A stretch of DNA of 33,065 bases. It comes from Candidatus Methanoperedens sp. Lineage in GTDB: Archaea; Halobacteriota; Methanosarcinia; Methanosarcinales; Methanoperedenaceae. Shown here in pieces: positions 24,577 to 31,614 of the stretch. The DNA is taken from the NCBI GenBank assembly GCA_027460615.1, contig JAPZAO010000007.1, forward strand, positions 1 to 33,065. The letters are read 5' to 3'. How positions within the stretch are numbered: position 1 is the stretch's first letter; every line of letters starts with the position of its first letter. The position numbers were made by a program, and so were the translations under genes. Below the pieces are notes generated by a model that searched no databases, had not been told where the DNA came from, and was given only the letters and a program-made list of their open reading frames with translations.

Positions 24577-24981
24577 TTATCGCAAATGTAAAGCAAGGCT
24601 TTTCTCCAATCCTTCCATGCTCGCATATGGGACTGTGGTTACGCGCCGGTTCCCCAGCACCATGGCTGACGCATTCGTTCCCTCTTTATAGACGCAGACC
24701 ACGCGTTTACCTTTTGATACAGCATAGCATATCTCGTAGCCCACGCCGATGGATGGGACTGTCACATCTGCCACAAGGCAGTCGCACTCATCTATGAATC
24801 TTATATCGCTTAAGAAAATCTCCTCCTCTGTGAGTCTGACCTCAGCCTCCTCAAGCTTTACTGAAGCCACATGCTCACTAACCACATCATGCCCCGACTT
24901 TTTCAGTAGCTCTATTATCTGGTTGTACTCAAGCAGCATGCTGCGCCCGCCTCTTATAGACCCTGCAAAGAACACTTTCAT
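24577..24981 (-). CDS. DNPH1/Rcl-like 2'-deoxynucleotide N-hydrolase
   Basis: This is a 134-residue protein of the nucleoside 2-deoxyribosyltransferase superfamily. Features match the DNPH1 (Rcl) branch, which cleaves the base from deoxynucleoside monophosphates: VFFAGSIRGGRSMLLEYNQI (the phosphate/sugar pocket GSIRGG), HVASVKLEEAE, DIRFIDECDCLVADVT and SIGVGYEICYAVSKGKRVVC with catalytic-type Asp and Glu. ATG 24981 gives the normal N-terminus (MKVFFAGS); an in-frame TTG at 24993 is unlikely. A role in nucleotide-pool cleaning is inferred. It is convergent with the PGF-CTERM gene and downstream of the membrane regulator gene. Confidence 0.85.
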   Translation of the reverse strand: MKVFFAGSIRGGRSMLLEYNQIIELLKKSGHDVVSEHVASVKLEEAEVRLTEEEIFLSDIRFIDECDCLVADVTVPSIGVGYEICYAVSKGKRVVCVYKEGTNASAMVLGNRRVTTVPYASMEGLEKSLALHLR

Positions 24982-25007
24982 ATCTTGTTCCAACCATCCG
25001 CAGTAAC

Positions 25008-26096
25008 TTATTTGACCAGGCGTATCAAATTCTCTTTGCCTTTCCTGATCTTGATGATCAGTCCGTCTTCTTTCATAGCTGCGAGAACCATGCTTATCTT
25101 GGATTTCGAGAGTCCGCTCTCCTTAACTATATCTGATTGATATGCCTGCCCACCCGACCTCAGAAGGTACTGTTCTATCATTTCCTCATACTCTAAATCC
25201 TCCTCGGCACGAGGTGTTTGGGCTTTTTCATCTAATTTTTTCAATCTTTGCTCTCTTGCAGCCTTTTCAAGCTCTTCCACGCTTTGCGTCCCGAACTCTT
25301 TGTGAAGCAACTGCACAAGATTATTCCATACCTCAGGGGTTTTAAGTATTTCCTTAAGCTCCCCATGCTCGTGCTTTGACTCGTTTCCTTTTTCAGTTAA
25401 ATTAGCGCTGCGTTTTATTCTCAAGAACACCACTAAAGCCACGGATACAATAACAACCATGGAAATTATTATCAAAGGCCACATGAAATTTTCCGGCGCA
25501 TTGGCAACAGACGTCGTGGAACGTGAGAGCACAAGAGCAGGCTCTCCTATACTGAAGTTGCGGTACAGCGTCCCACCCCATATCAATCTGCTCCCATCAC
25601 GCTGGTCGTAACTGGGAGATACGTTCATGACATTATAACCCACAGGGATGTTGATTATAAGTACGCTATCAGGGGAAAGTACCATTCCAGAGAAAGCATC
25701 CCCTACAAAAATACTATCAGAATCCCTGCGAGAAAAATTCGTCCACAGGAAGGCATAACGGATAATGCCGAAATCACCTGAAACAGTACTTAGCGTATCA
25801 AAAGAGATAGTGACATCTGCGATTTCCATCGAGCGGTTTGAGAAATTTTGGGATGAACGCTGGAACTGGTTAATCGTATCATTAAACTCCGGGACATCCT
25901 TGTAACGTGAGATATTCTGTCCCGACTTTATGGCTGCTTCCCATTCAGTTAGTTCAGGCTTTGTAAGAGGCAGGCGTTTTTCCATTGTCCAAAATGCAGT
26001 TCCGCTTTCGTTAACATTAACCGTGATGATGGATTCGGCTCCTGCTACATGCATCCCAAGTATTAAAAAAATGCATAAAAGAAACAGTTTTTTCAT
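25008..26096 (-). CDS. Membrane-anchored winged-helix regulator
   Basis: This is a 362-residue one-component sensor: signal peptide (about 1-20, KKLFLLCIFLILGMHVAGAES), an extracellular beta-rich domain with several N-x-S/T glycosylation sites, one transmembrane helix (about 208-230, MWPLIIISMVVIVSVALVVF), a charged linker, and a C-terminal winged helix (about 300-362, YQSDIVKESGLSKSKISMVL, then LIIKIRKGKENLIRLVK). This is the COG2512-type architecture of archaeal membrane regulators. I chose ATG 26096 because it starts the signal peptide and a TATA-like TCTTAATA is about 25 bp upstream; the frame extends to 26204 without a plausible N-terminus. Targets are unknown. Confidence 0.8.
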   Translation of the reverse strand: MKKLFLLCIFLILGMHVAGAESIITVNVNESGTAFWTMEKRLPLTKPELTEWEAAIKSGQNISRYKDVPEFNDTINQFQRSSQNFSNRSMEIADVTISFDTLSTVSGDFGIIRYAFLWTNFSRRDSDSIFVGDAFSGMVLSPDSVLIINIPVGYNVMNVSPSYDQRDGSRLIWGGTLYRNFSIGEPALVLSRSTTSVANAPENFMWPLIIISMVVIVSVALVVFLRIKRSANLTEKGNESKHEHGELKEILKTPEVWNNLVQLLHKEFGTQSVEELEKAAREQRLKKLDEKAQTPRAEEDLEYEEMIEQYLLRSGGQAYQSDIVKESGLSKSKISMVLAAMKEDGLIIKIRKGKENLIRLVK

Positions 26097-26278
26097 CGAT
26101 ATGAAACTATGCGCATCAGTATTAAGATTTCTGCTCGTCTTTGTTGAGGGTGTTAGAGGAGCCAAAAAAAAGAGGTTCTTATGGATCAGATAGCAATAAT
26201 CCATTTGGTATGTGGAAGGTTCGGCTCCTCCTAGTTGTTACTATATATTTATTGGACTTAAATACATCGATGATTTTT

Positions 26279-26330
26279 GAGTTTTTATTGGGTTTTTAAA
26301 GCTTTATTTAAGATTATTATAGTTTTTTAT
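26279..26330. promoter_or_regulatory. AT-rich element shared with the Ig-protein promoter, copy 1
   Basis: Reading on the plus strand, the blocks GAGTTTTT, GGGTTTTTA, AAAGCTTTATTTAA and AGTTTTTTAT occur in this order about 185-235 bp upstream of the membrane regulator gene. The same blocks recur at 28504-28561. Confidence 0.3.
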
Positions 26331-26429
26331 TGATTAAAAATAAGTTTTATTTAAATCAAAGCTATAGCACTAAAAATAAACAAAATTCAGGTCATAGAAA
26401 CTAATATAAATATCTCATTCTGATGACTA

Positions 26430-26580
26430 ATGCAATCGACCCAGGAAAATGGATGCTTTCTAGCTGAAAATGAAATAGAGCGATGAATACTTACGGCTAT
26501 TGGAGACTGAAAAACAACTGCTGCTGCTCGATGGTAAATTCAGTAACGGATTTTCACCAAGGGTATCACTGGAAAAATAA
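26430..26580 (+). pseudogene. Possible remnant of a short leaderless gene
   Basis: The 520-bp gap 26097-26617 is AT-rich. Within it TAATATAAATA (26402-26412) is a good TATA box, 18-28 bp before ATG 26430. The ATG opens 18 codons to TGA; one frame over, a reading frame with protein-like composition (EYLRLLETEKQLLLLDGKF at its start) runs to TAA 26578-26580. This could be the frameshifted, truncated stub of a former gene. The parent family is not recognised. Confidence 0.25.
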
Positions 26581-26617
26581 AAAAAGAAAGGTTTGATTAA
26601 ATCTCCGTTATGGAAAC

Positions 26618-28414
26618 TTAGTCATCCTTTTGTTTATCCTTTTTGTTCTTGTTGGTTGTACCTTTGTTCACTTGTGTGTTGGTATGTACTACTGTGTTAG
26701 TATGTACTATTGTGTTGGTGTGGTCTATTTTGTTGTTGGTATGCTCTACTGTGTTGGTGTGCTCAATCGTGTTGTTATGCTCATGTGTGTTATTGTGCTC
26801 TTGCTCGTGCTGTTGTTCGTTCTCTTCTTGCTCATCCTCTTGCACGTGATGTTGCTCGTCCTCGTCTTCCTCTTCTAGCTCATGTGTGTTATTGTGCGGT
26901 GCTCTTACCGATACGATTGCACTTCCGTTGATTGTGCCGTTTGATGCGGTTATAGTGGTAGTTCCTGCTGATAATGCCGTGAACTTGCCTGAGGCATCGA
27001 TGGTACCAACTGTCGGGTTGCTGCTCACCCATGTAAATATTGCCGAGATGATGTTGCCCAGCTGGTCAAATGCAGTGGCTGTAAATGTCTGTGTGCCGTT
27101 TACTTTTAACGACTTTTTTGGGGGTGAGACTTTTATAGTTGTCAGTGCCGATGTTCCTGGAGCTGTTACAGTTGCACTTGCCATTCCGAGGACAGTTCCA
27201 TCAGTTCCATTTGAGGCGATTATTGTTGTTATTCCTGCTTCAAGTGCTGTAAACACGCCTGTGGTTGAATTGATTATTCCCACGGTGGTGTTGCTGCTGC
27301 TCCAAACCGCTGCAGGACCAATCGATATGGAACCGCCGTTCTGGTCAAAACCTGCTGCCGTAAAGGTCTGTGTTCCGCCCACTACTTTCGATGTTGTTGA
27401 GGGTGAGACCGTTATGGTTGTCAGTACCGGTGTCAGAGTTACAGTTACACTTGCCGTTCCGCTGACAGTTCCACCTGTTCCATTGGTGGCAGTTATAGTT
27501 GTCGTTCCTGCTTCAAGTGCTGTAAACACGCCTGCAGAATTGATTGTCCCAACTGTGGTATTGCTGCTGCTCCAAACCACTGCGGGGCTAATCGTTATGG
27601 AACCGCCGTTCTGGTCAAAACCTGCTGCCGTAAAGGTCTGTGTTCCGCCCACTACTTTCGATGCTGTTGTGGGTGAGACCGTTATGGTTGTCAGTACCGG
27701 TGTCAGAGTTACAGTTACACTTGCCGTTCCGCTGACAGTTCCACTCGTTCCGTTCTTGGCTGTTATAGTTGTCGTTCCTGATGCAAGTGCATTGAATGCG
27801 CCTGTGGTTGGATTGATTGTTCCAACTGTGGTGTTGCTGCTGCTCCAAAACACTGCCGGGCTAATCGATATGGAACCGCCGTTCTGGTCAGAACCATTTG
27901 CCGTAAAGGTCTGTGTTTCACCAACTACTTTCGATGCTGTGAGGGGTGAAACCGTTATGGTTGTCAGTACCGGTGTCGGCGCTGCCTGCACTGTAATCGT
28001 AATATCTTTAAAGTTGGTTATTGGACCACCTGATTTTGTGGAAGCATAAACCGTAACTTTATAAGTACCTGCAGCCGAAGGTGCTGTTAAAGTTGTTGTT
28101 CCTGTTCCGCTACCGCTGACAATAACTCCACCTGAAGGAATGCCAAAAAGCGCATTATCATTTACTACTGACGGCCATTTTGCTGTCGCGCCTGATGGGC
28201 TCCAGGTTACAGTTACAACAAAACTCTCTCCTGGCGTTACTGTCGTTTTTGGGGTTGTTGCGGTGATGCTAACACTACTCGAAAGAGTATGGCAGCCAGT
28301 GCATGCAACATCCTCTGACGGGTATGCTGATGCTCCTGATACAACCACCAGAGCCGCTATTAAAAGCAGCATCCCAATTTTCAATTTATTGTTCATTTGT
28401 TTTTTCCTATTCAT
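26618..28414 (-). CDS. Secreted Ig-like repeat protein with one CxxCH haem site and a His/Thr/Asn-rich tail
   Basis: This is a 598-residue exported protein. A signal peptide (about 1-30, LLLIAALVVVSGASA) is followed by CTGCH at 38-42, a c-type haem attachment motif right after the cleavage site. A beta domain (45-150) begins TATTPKTTVTPGESFVVTVT. Four Big2-type Ig repeats of about 85-91 residues follow, each starting LTTI-x-VSP and containing WSSSN-TTVG. The tail (about 505-598) is first acidic, then rich in HNNTH and HTNT repeats, ending in Lys/Asp. No membrane anchor is seen. ATG 28414 has GGAG 7 bases before it; the upstream extension to 28471 is not needed. It may be a surface or extracellular redox or adhesin protein. 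Confidence 0.85.
   Translation of the reverse strand: MNRKKQMNNKLKIGMLLLIAALVVVSGASAYPSEDVACTGCHTLSSSVSITATTPKTTVTPGESFVVTVTWSPSGATAKWPSVVNDNALFGIPSGGVIVSGSGTGTTTLTAPSAAGTYKVTVYASTKSGGPITNFKDITITVQAAPTPVLTTITVSPLTASKVVGETQTFTANGSDQNGGSISISPAVFWSSSNTTVGTINPTTGAFNALASGTTTITAKNGTSGTVSGTASVTVTLTPVLTTITVSPTTASKVVGGTQTFTAAGFDQNGGSITISPAVVWSSSNTTVGTINSAGVFTALEAGTTTITATNGTGGTVSGTASVTVTLTPVLTTITVSPSTTSKVVGGTQTFTAAGFDQNGGSISIGPAAVWSSSNTTVGIINSTTGVFTALEAGITTIIASNGTDGTVLGMASATVTAPGTSALTTIKVSPPKKSLKVNGTQTFTATAFDQLGNIISAIFTWVSSNPTVGTIDASGKFTALSAGTTTITASNGTINGSAIVSVRAPHNNTHELEEEDEDEQHHVQEDEQEENEQQHEQEHNNTHEHNNTIEHTNTVEHTNNKIDHTNTIVHTNTVVHTNTQVNKGTTNKNKKDKQKDD
26671..26800. repeat. 18-bp tandem repeats encoding the HTNT tail
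   Basis: Plus-strand units of the type GTGTTGGTATGTACTACT recur about seven times at 18-bp spacing, encoding the 6-residue unit H-T-N-T-x-V. Such a repeat can vary in copy number. Confidence 0.65.
27160..27970. repeat. Three near-identical 270-273 bp tandem units coding Ig repeats
   Basis: The landmark AACCGCCGTTCTGGTCA recurs at 27331, 27601 and 27874 (the last with one base changed at its end), giving 270- and 273-bp periods. The high DNA identity points to recent duplication or ongoing recombination. Confidence 0.8.
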
Positions 28415-28503
28415 TCTTTTTCTCCTATCTGCCTGCTTGAGATGCAATAAGGCATCTTTGCAGATTACCAATAGTATAACAATTGCTAATTTAACGATAC
28501 TGA

Positions 28504-28561
28504 GAGTTTTTCAGGGTTTTTGGGTTTTTACAATCTATAAAAGCTTATTTTAGTTTTTTAT
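28504..28561. promoter_or_regulatory. AT-rich element shared with the membrane-regulator promoter, copy 2
   Basis: GAGTTTTT, GGGTTTTT (twice), AAAGCTTATTTT and AGTTTTTTAT lie 90-147 bp upstream of the Ig-protein gene, in the same order and orientation as at 26279-26330. The gap 28415-28718 otherwise shows only AT-rich sequence. Confidence 0.3.
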
Positions 28562-28718
28562 AGTTTACTAAGATATTTTTTTAAATTAAAAGTTGAAATA
28601 ATAACCCAAATCATAAAATATCATCTCCAAGTGCTCAGATGTTGGAGACAAGGGTGAAAGTAGCTAGTTGATTAGAATAAGTTTAATATCTTGCAAAGGT
28701 AGAATCTGATTGGAAAAG

Positions 28719-28871
28719 ATGGCAAAAGCCGTTAGAATAGAATCGTTGACGGGATATAGGAGGAAACTACTTCGGCTTTTGCCTAATCATATTACGTCAA
28801 TTGACGATTTAAACTTTACGGGTAGGTTAAACAAGTGGAAATTCATGCCCGCAATAAGGACACATTATTAG
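28719..28871 (+). CDS. Doubtful 50-codon ORF containing an 11-bp inverted repeat
   Basis: ATG 28719 opens a 50-residue basic reading frame (MAKAVRIESLTGYRRKLLRL at its start) with a weak GGAA site and a TATA-like TTTAATATC about 30 bp upstream. Its last 45 bases overlap the FeoB-coupled Cys-rich gene on the other strand. Arms GGCAAAAGCCG (28721-28731) and CGGCTTTTGCC (28773-28783) form a perfect inverted repeat inside it. It could be a structured RNA, a mobile-element end or a small gene. I do not recognise it. Confidence 0.2.
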   Translation: MAKAVRIESLTGYRRKLLRLLPNHITSIDDLNFTGRLNKWKFMPAIRTHY

Positions 28872-28958
28872 CCCGCATCTCATGAAACGCGGGCAAACCT
28901 TGCAGGCATCACAGCCCATTGCACCAAATCCGGCTCCGCAAAGAGGGCGTGTTCTCAT
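28827..28958 (-). CDS. 43-residue Cys-rich zinc-ribbon protein coupled to FeoB
   Basis: This very small protein has seven cysteines (7, 16, 19, 22, 28, 33, 36) and His38. It ends in CPYCGHEF, a zinc-ribbon knuckle, and has CDACKVC in the middle. Its ATG overlaps the feoB stop as ATGA, so it is translated by coupling; the reading frame upstream of this ATG inside feoB is a shadow. The position recalls the small partner proteins found behind feoB in bacteria (FeoC, or Cys-rich FeoB-associated proteins), but the sequence is not a clear match to either. It may bind iron, zinc or an Fe-S cluster at the transporter. Confidence 0.7.
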   Translation of the reverse strand: MRTRPLCGAGFGAMGCDACKVCPRFMRCGLIMCPYCGHEFPLV

Positions 28959-30961
28959 AAGAGGTGATAATATCCGATAACCTGATTGGCAACTCCTCCG
29001 ATAAGTATTGCAAGAATTATCGTGAATATCATAATCCCGAATGCCCGCTTCCAGCCAAGCTCGCGGCCAAGGACAGCGATAGTAGCAACGCACGGGATAT
29101 AAATCGTGTTAACAAGGGCATACACGAATAACTGGGCAGGCTTCATGAAAAGAAGAAGGTTCTTTGCGCCGCCCCCGTACATGACAACCGCAAGCGTTAC
29201 AAGCAGCTGGAGCGCAAGTTCCTTCCGGAGTACGGCAAATATCAGCGTAAGCCCTGCAACGGCGGGAAGCCCGAGCCACCCCACGACTACCGGGGATAAC
29301 GGTGCTGCCAGTTTCCAGATATAGCCGGTTTCATAAAGCGCCCCCAGAAAAAGAGAGCCGGCAAGCACAATCGGGAATGCCACGAACACGAAATCCTTGA
29401 ACCTGTACCACGTCTTCTTGATGATATTCGACATCAAGGGCATCCTGAAGGGGAACATCTCCATAACAAGCCCTGTGGAACTGCCGGGCATTACTTTGTT
29501 CAGCCCGACGCCCACGAGAAACACAAGCGCTAGCACGATGACGTATATCGCCACCGCAGGCTTCCATCCCACGAGCAGTGAAACCGCGCCCAGAATGACA
29601 GCAGTGCGGGCGCTGCAAGGGATGAGCGTGATGAGGGTGCTGGCTATCGTCCGCTCGCGCATCGTGGTCAATACCCGCGTGCCTATGATGGCTGGCACGT
29701 TGCATCCTGCGCCTGCCACAAGCGGGATAATGGCGCGCCCGTGAAGCCCGAACTTGTGCATCAGCCTGTCTGTCAGGAATGCGACCGAGTTCAGGTAACC
29801 CGAATCCTCAAGGAATGCGAGCATGAAATAGAAGGTGAGCACGTAGGGAATCCCGACGGAAAGTGCGGCAAGGATGCCGGCGTCAAAGCCCCATATGAGG
29901 GTTTTACCTACAAGCCCTGCCCCGAATATATAAAATATTGAGCCATCGATGACAGGCGACATATACAATGCCCAGAGACTGCTGAATAAATTGGAAAGCC
30001 AGTTGCCGCCGTAAAACATGAAAGCAAATATTACTCCAAGAACACAGATGAGAAGAGGTATGCCCGTCAGAGGCGATGTGGTGTATGCCCAGAGCTTATC
30101 CGACCTTGCAGGTGTGGCATCACCCTGCACCTGCGAGGCTACTGTTCCTGCAAGACCATGCCGTTCGCGGGCAATCCGGAGAGGTGATTTTTCGCCATGT
30201 TTTTCTTCGATATCCCGGCTGATTTTATTTGCCTCTTCGAGAATGGAATTTCCATTTGCGTGTTTCTTTACAAGTTCTATGAATTCAGAATCATCTTCAA
30301 GAAGCAGTATTGCCAGAGCCCTCGGATTTATTCCGAAATAATAAGGTGAAAGTAAATCGCCAAGCTTTTTTATGCTGGCTTCAATATCCCCGCCGTAGTG
30401 AATATCGTATTTGATTTTCTGTCTTTGTCCTGCAACATCTACGGCTTTTTGTACCAGTTCATCAAGGCCGCTGCCTGTGGTGGCGATTGTTTTTACCACG
30501 GGGACACCAAGAAGCTGGGAAAGCAGGGGCGCATCGATTATAATATTCCTTTTCTCTGCCTCGTCTATCAGGTTCAATGCAACCACAAGCGGAATCCCGA
30601 GGTCAATGAACTGGAGCGTCATGTAGAGGTTCCTGGCAAGGTTCGTGGCGTCAAGAATCATGATCGCAGCATCTGGTTTACAATCGAGCACAGCCCTTCG
30701 GGCAACCCACTGGTCTTCTGACACCGCGCCGAGGGCATAGCTTCCGGGAAGGTCGATTATGCCGATGCGAAGGGCTTTAAAAGTCGTTGTGGCCATATTC
30801 AGTTCCACGGTCTTTCCCGGATAGTTGGCGGTCACAACACCCATTCCTGTGAGGCGGTTGAATATACTGGATTTACCCACATTGGGGTTACCCGCAAGCG
30901 CAAACGTAAAATCCGTATTGCCCTTTATTTCATTGAGGGCGCCGTGACATGAAAGAGCCAT
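28955..30961 (-). CDS. feoB: Ferrous iron transporter B
   Basis: This 668-residue G-protein-coupled permease imports Fe(II). The N-terminal GTPase has G1 GNPNVGKS at 24-31, the G2-region threonine in NYPGKTVE, G3 DLPGSYALG and G4 NLID. A helical guanine-dissociation-inhibitor-type spacer follows (about 180-270). The membrane part has about eight helices and two Gate-type segments (VPYVLTFYFMLAFLEDSGYL with GAGCNVPAIIGTR, and the second half). An early CH pair (SCHG at 4-7) is typical. It is preceded 1 bp upstream by the DtxR-FeoA gene and followed by the coupled Cys-rich gene. No separate feoA gene is present; the FeoA domain is fused to the regulator. Confidence 0.96.
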   Translation of the reverse strand: MALSCHGALNEIKGNTDFTFALAGNPNVGKSSIFNRLTGMGVVTANYPGKTVELNMATTTFKALRIGIIDLPGSYALGAVSEDQWVARRAVLDCKPDAAIMILDATNLARNLYMTLQFIDLGIPLVVALNLIDEAEKRNIIIDAPLLSQLLGVPVVKTIATTGSGLDELVQKAVDVAGQRQKIKYDIHYGGDIEASIKKLGDLLSPYYFGINPRALAILLLEDDSEFIELVKKHANGNSILEEANKISRDIEEKHGEKSPLRIARERHGLAGTVASQVQGDATPARSDKLWAYTTSPLTGIPLLICVLGVIFAFMFYGGNWLSNLFSSLWALYMSPVIDGSIFYIFGAGLVGKTLIWGFDAGILAALSVGIPYVLTFYFMLAFLEDSGYLNSVAFLTDRLMHKFGLHGRAIIPLVAGAGCNVPAIIGTRVLTTMRERTIASTLITLIPCSARTAVILGAVSLLVGWKPAVAIYVIVLALVFLVGVGLNKVMPGSSTGLVMEMFPFRMPLMSNIIKKTWYRFKDFVFVAFPIVLAGSLFLGALYETGYIWKLAAPLSPVVVGWLGLPAVAGLTLIFAVLRKELALQLLVTLAVVMYGGGAKNLLLFMKPAQLFVYALVNTIYIPCVATIAVLGRELGWKRAFGIMIFTIILAILIGGVANQVIGYYHLL

Positions 30962-30962
30962 T

Positions 30963-31613
30963 TCATTTTACCTTTATCTTTGAAGCCACTTCTCTTCCCA
31001 GGGCATACCGGGAACCTGCAACGCACACGATTAAAGGACCTCCGAAGGGCGCAACTTCTTCCACTTCTACGCACACATCAGGAATCAGTCCGAGCGAGGC
31101 GAGGTACTGGAGCATTTTCGGGTCTTCTTCAAACACACTGACGATAATCCCCTTATCCCCGGCTTTTAATTCCGATAACGGCCTGACTGTTTCTTTTACA
31201 AATACGCCGTCCTTATCAGGTATGGGATGACCGTGCGGGCATGTCCTGGGGTTTCCGAGGCTCTCTGCAATGCGGTCTTCCATCTCAGGACTTATCGCGT
31301 GTTCAAGCCTGCACGCCTCATCGTGCACCTCGTCCCATTTGAAGCCCAGGATATCGGTAAGTAATCGCTCGGAAAGGCGGTGTCTCCGTATGACTTTCTT
31401 GGCGATATTGCTTCCTTCTTCAGTCAGGCATACGCCTTTTTCTATCTGGTTTACAAGACCTTTCTGCGCCAGTTTTTTCACCATCTCGGATACGGACGGC
31501 GGTGAGAGTTTCAGATGTTCTGCAAGACGGGATGTGCTCACTGGATGCTGTTCCTGCTGGAGTTTGTAGATTGATTCAAGATATTCCTCAATCCTGGAGG
31601 TATCAGCTTCCAT
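30963..31613 (-). CDS. DtxR/IdeR-family iron regulator with FeoA-like SH3 domain
   Basis: This 216-residue metal-dependent repressor has a winged helix at 1-65 (STSRLAEHLKLSPPSVSEMV), a dimerisation/metal domain at 70-130 and a C-terminal FeoA/SH3-like domain at 143-216. Metal ligands line up with DtxR at an offset of one: His78, Glu82 and His97 (ancillary site), and Cys101, Glu104 and His105 (primary site). The Cys at the position of DtxR Cys102 is typical of iron rather than manganese regulators. GGTGA within the FTR1 stop region serves the ATG. It probably represses the FTR1-dtxR-feoB operon through the palindrome upstream of FTR1. Confidence 0.92.
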   Translation of the reverse strand: MEADTSRIEEYLESIYKLQQEQHPVSTSRLAEHLKLSPPSVSEMVKKLAQKGLVNQIEKGVCLTEEGSNIAKKVIRRHRLSERLLTDILGFKWDEVHDEACRLEHAISPEMEDRIAESLGNPRTCPHGHPIPDKDGVFVKETVRPLSELKAGDKGIIVSVFEEDPKMLQYLASLGLIPDVCVEVEEVAPFGGPLIVCVAGSRYALGREVASKIKVK

Positions 31614-31614
31614 G

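Noticed and set aside
26097-26204. 36-codon N-terminal extension of the membrane regulator
   Set aside because: It would place a signal peptide in the interior of the protein; the promoter spacing fits the ATG at 26096.
26886-28049. 387-codon open frame on the plus strand
   Set aside because: It is antisense to the Ig-repeat gene and open only because the Thr/Val/Ser-rich repeats lack stop triplets on the reverse; the translation is a low-complexity Val/Pro/Thr string.
28959-29093. N-terminal 45 codons of the frame that ends in the Cys-rich peptide
   Set aside because: This part lies inside feoB in another frame; the internal ATG at 28958 overlapping the feoB stop is the sensible start.
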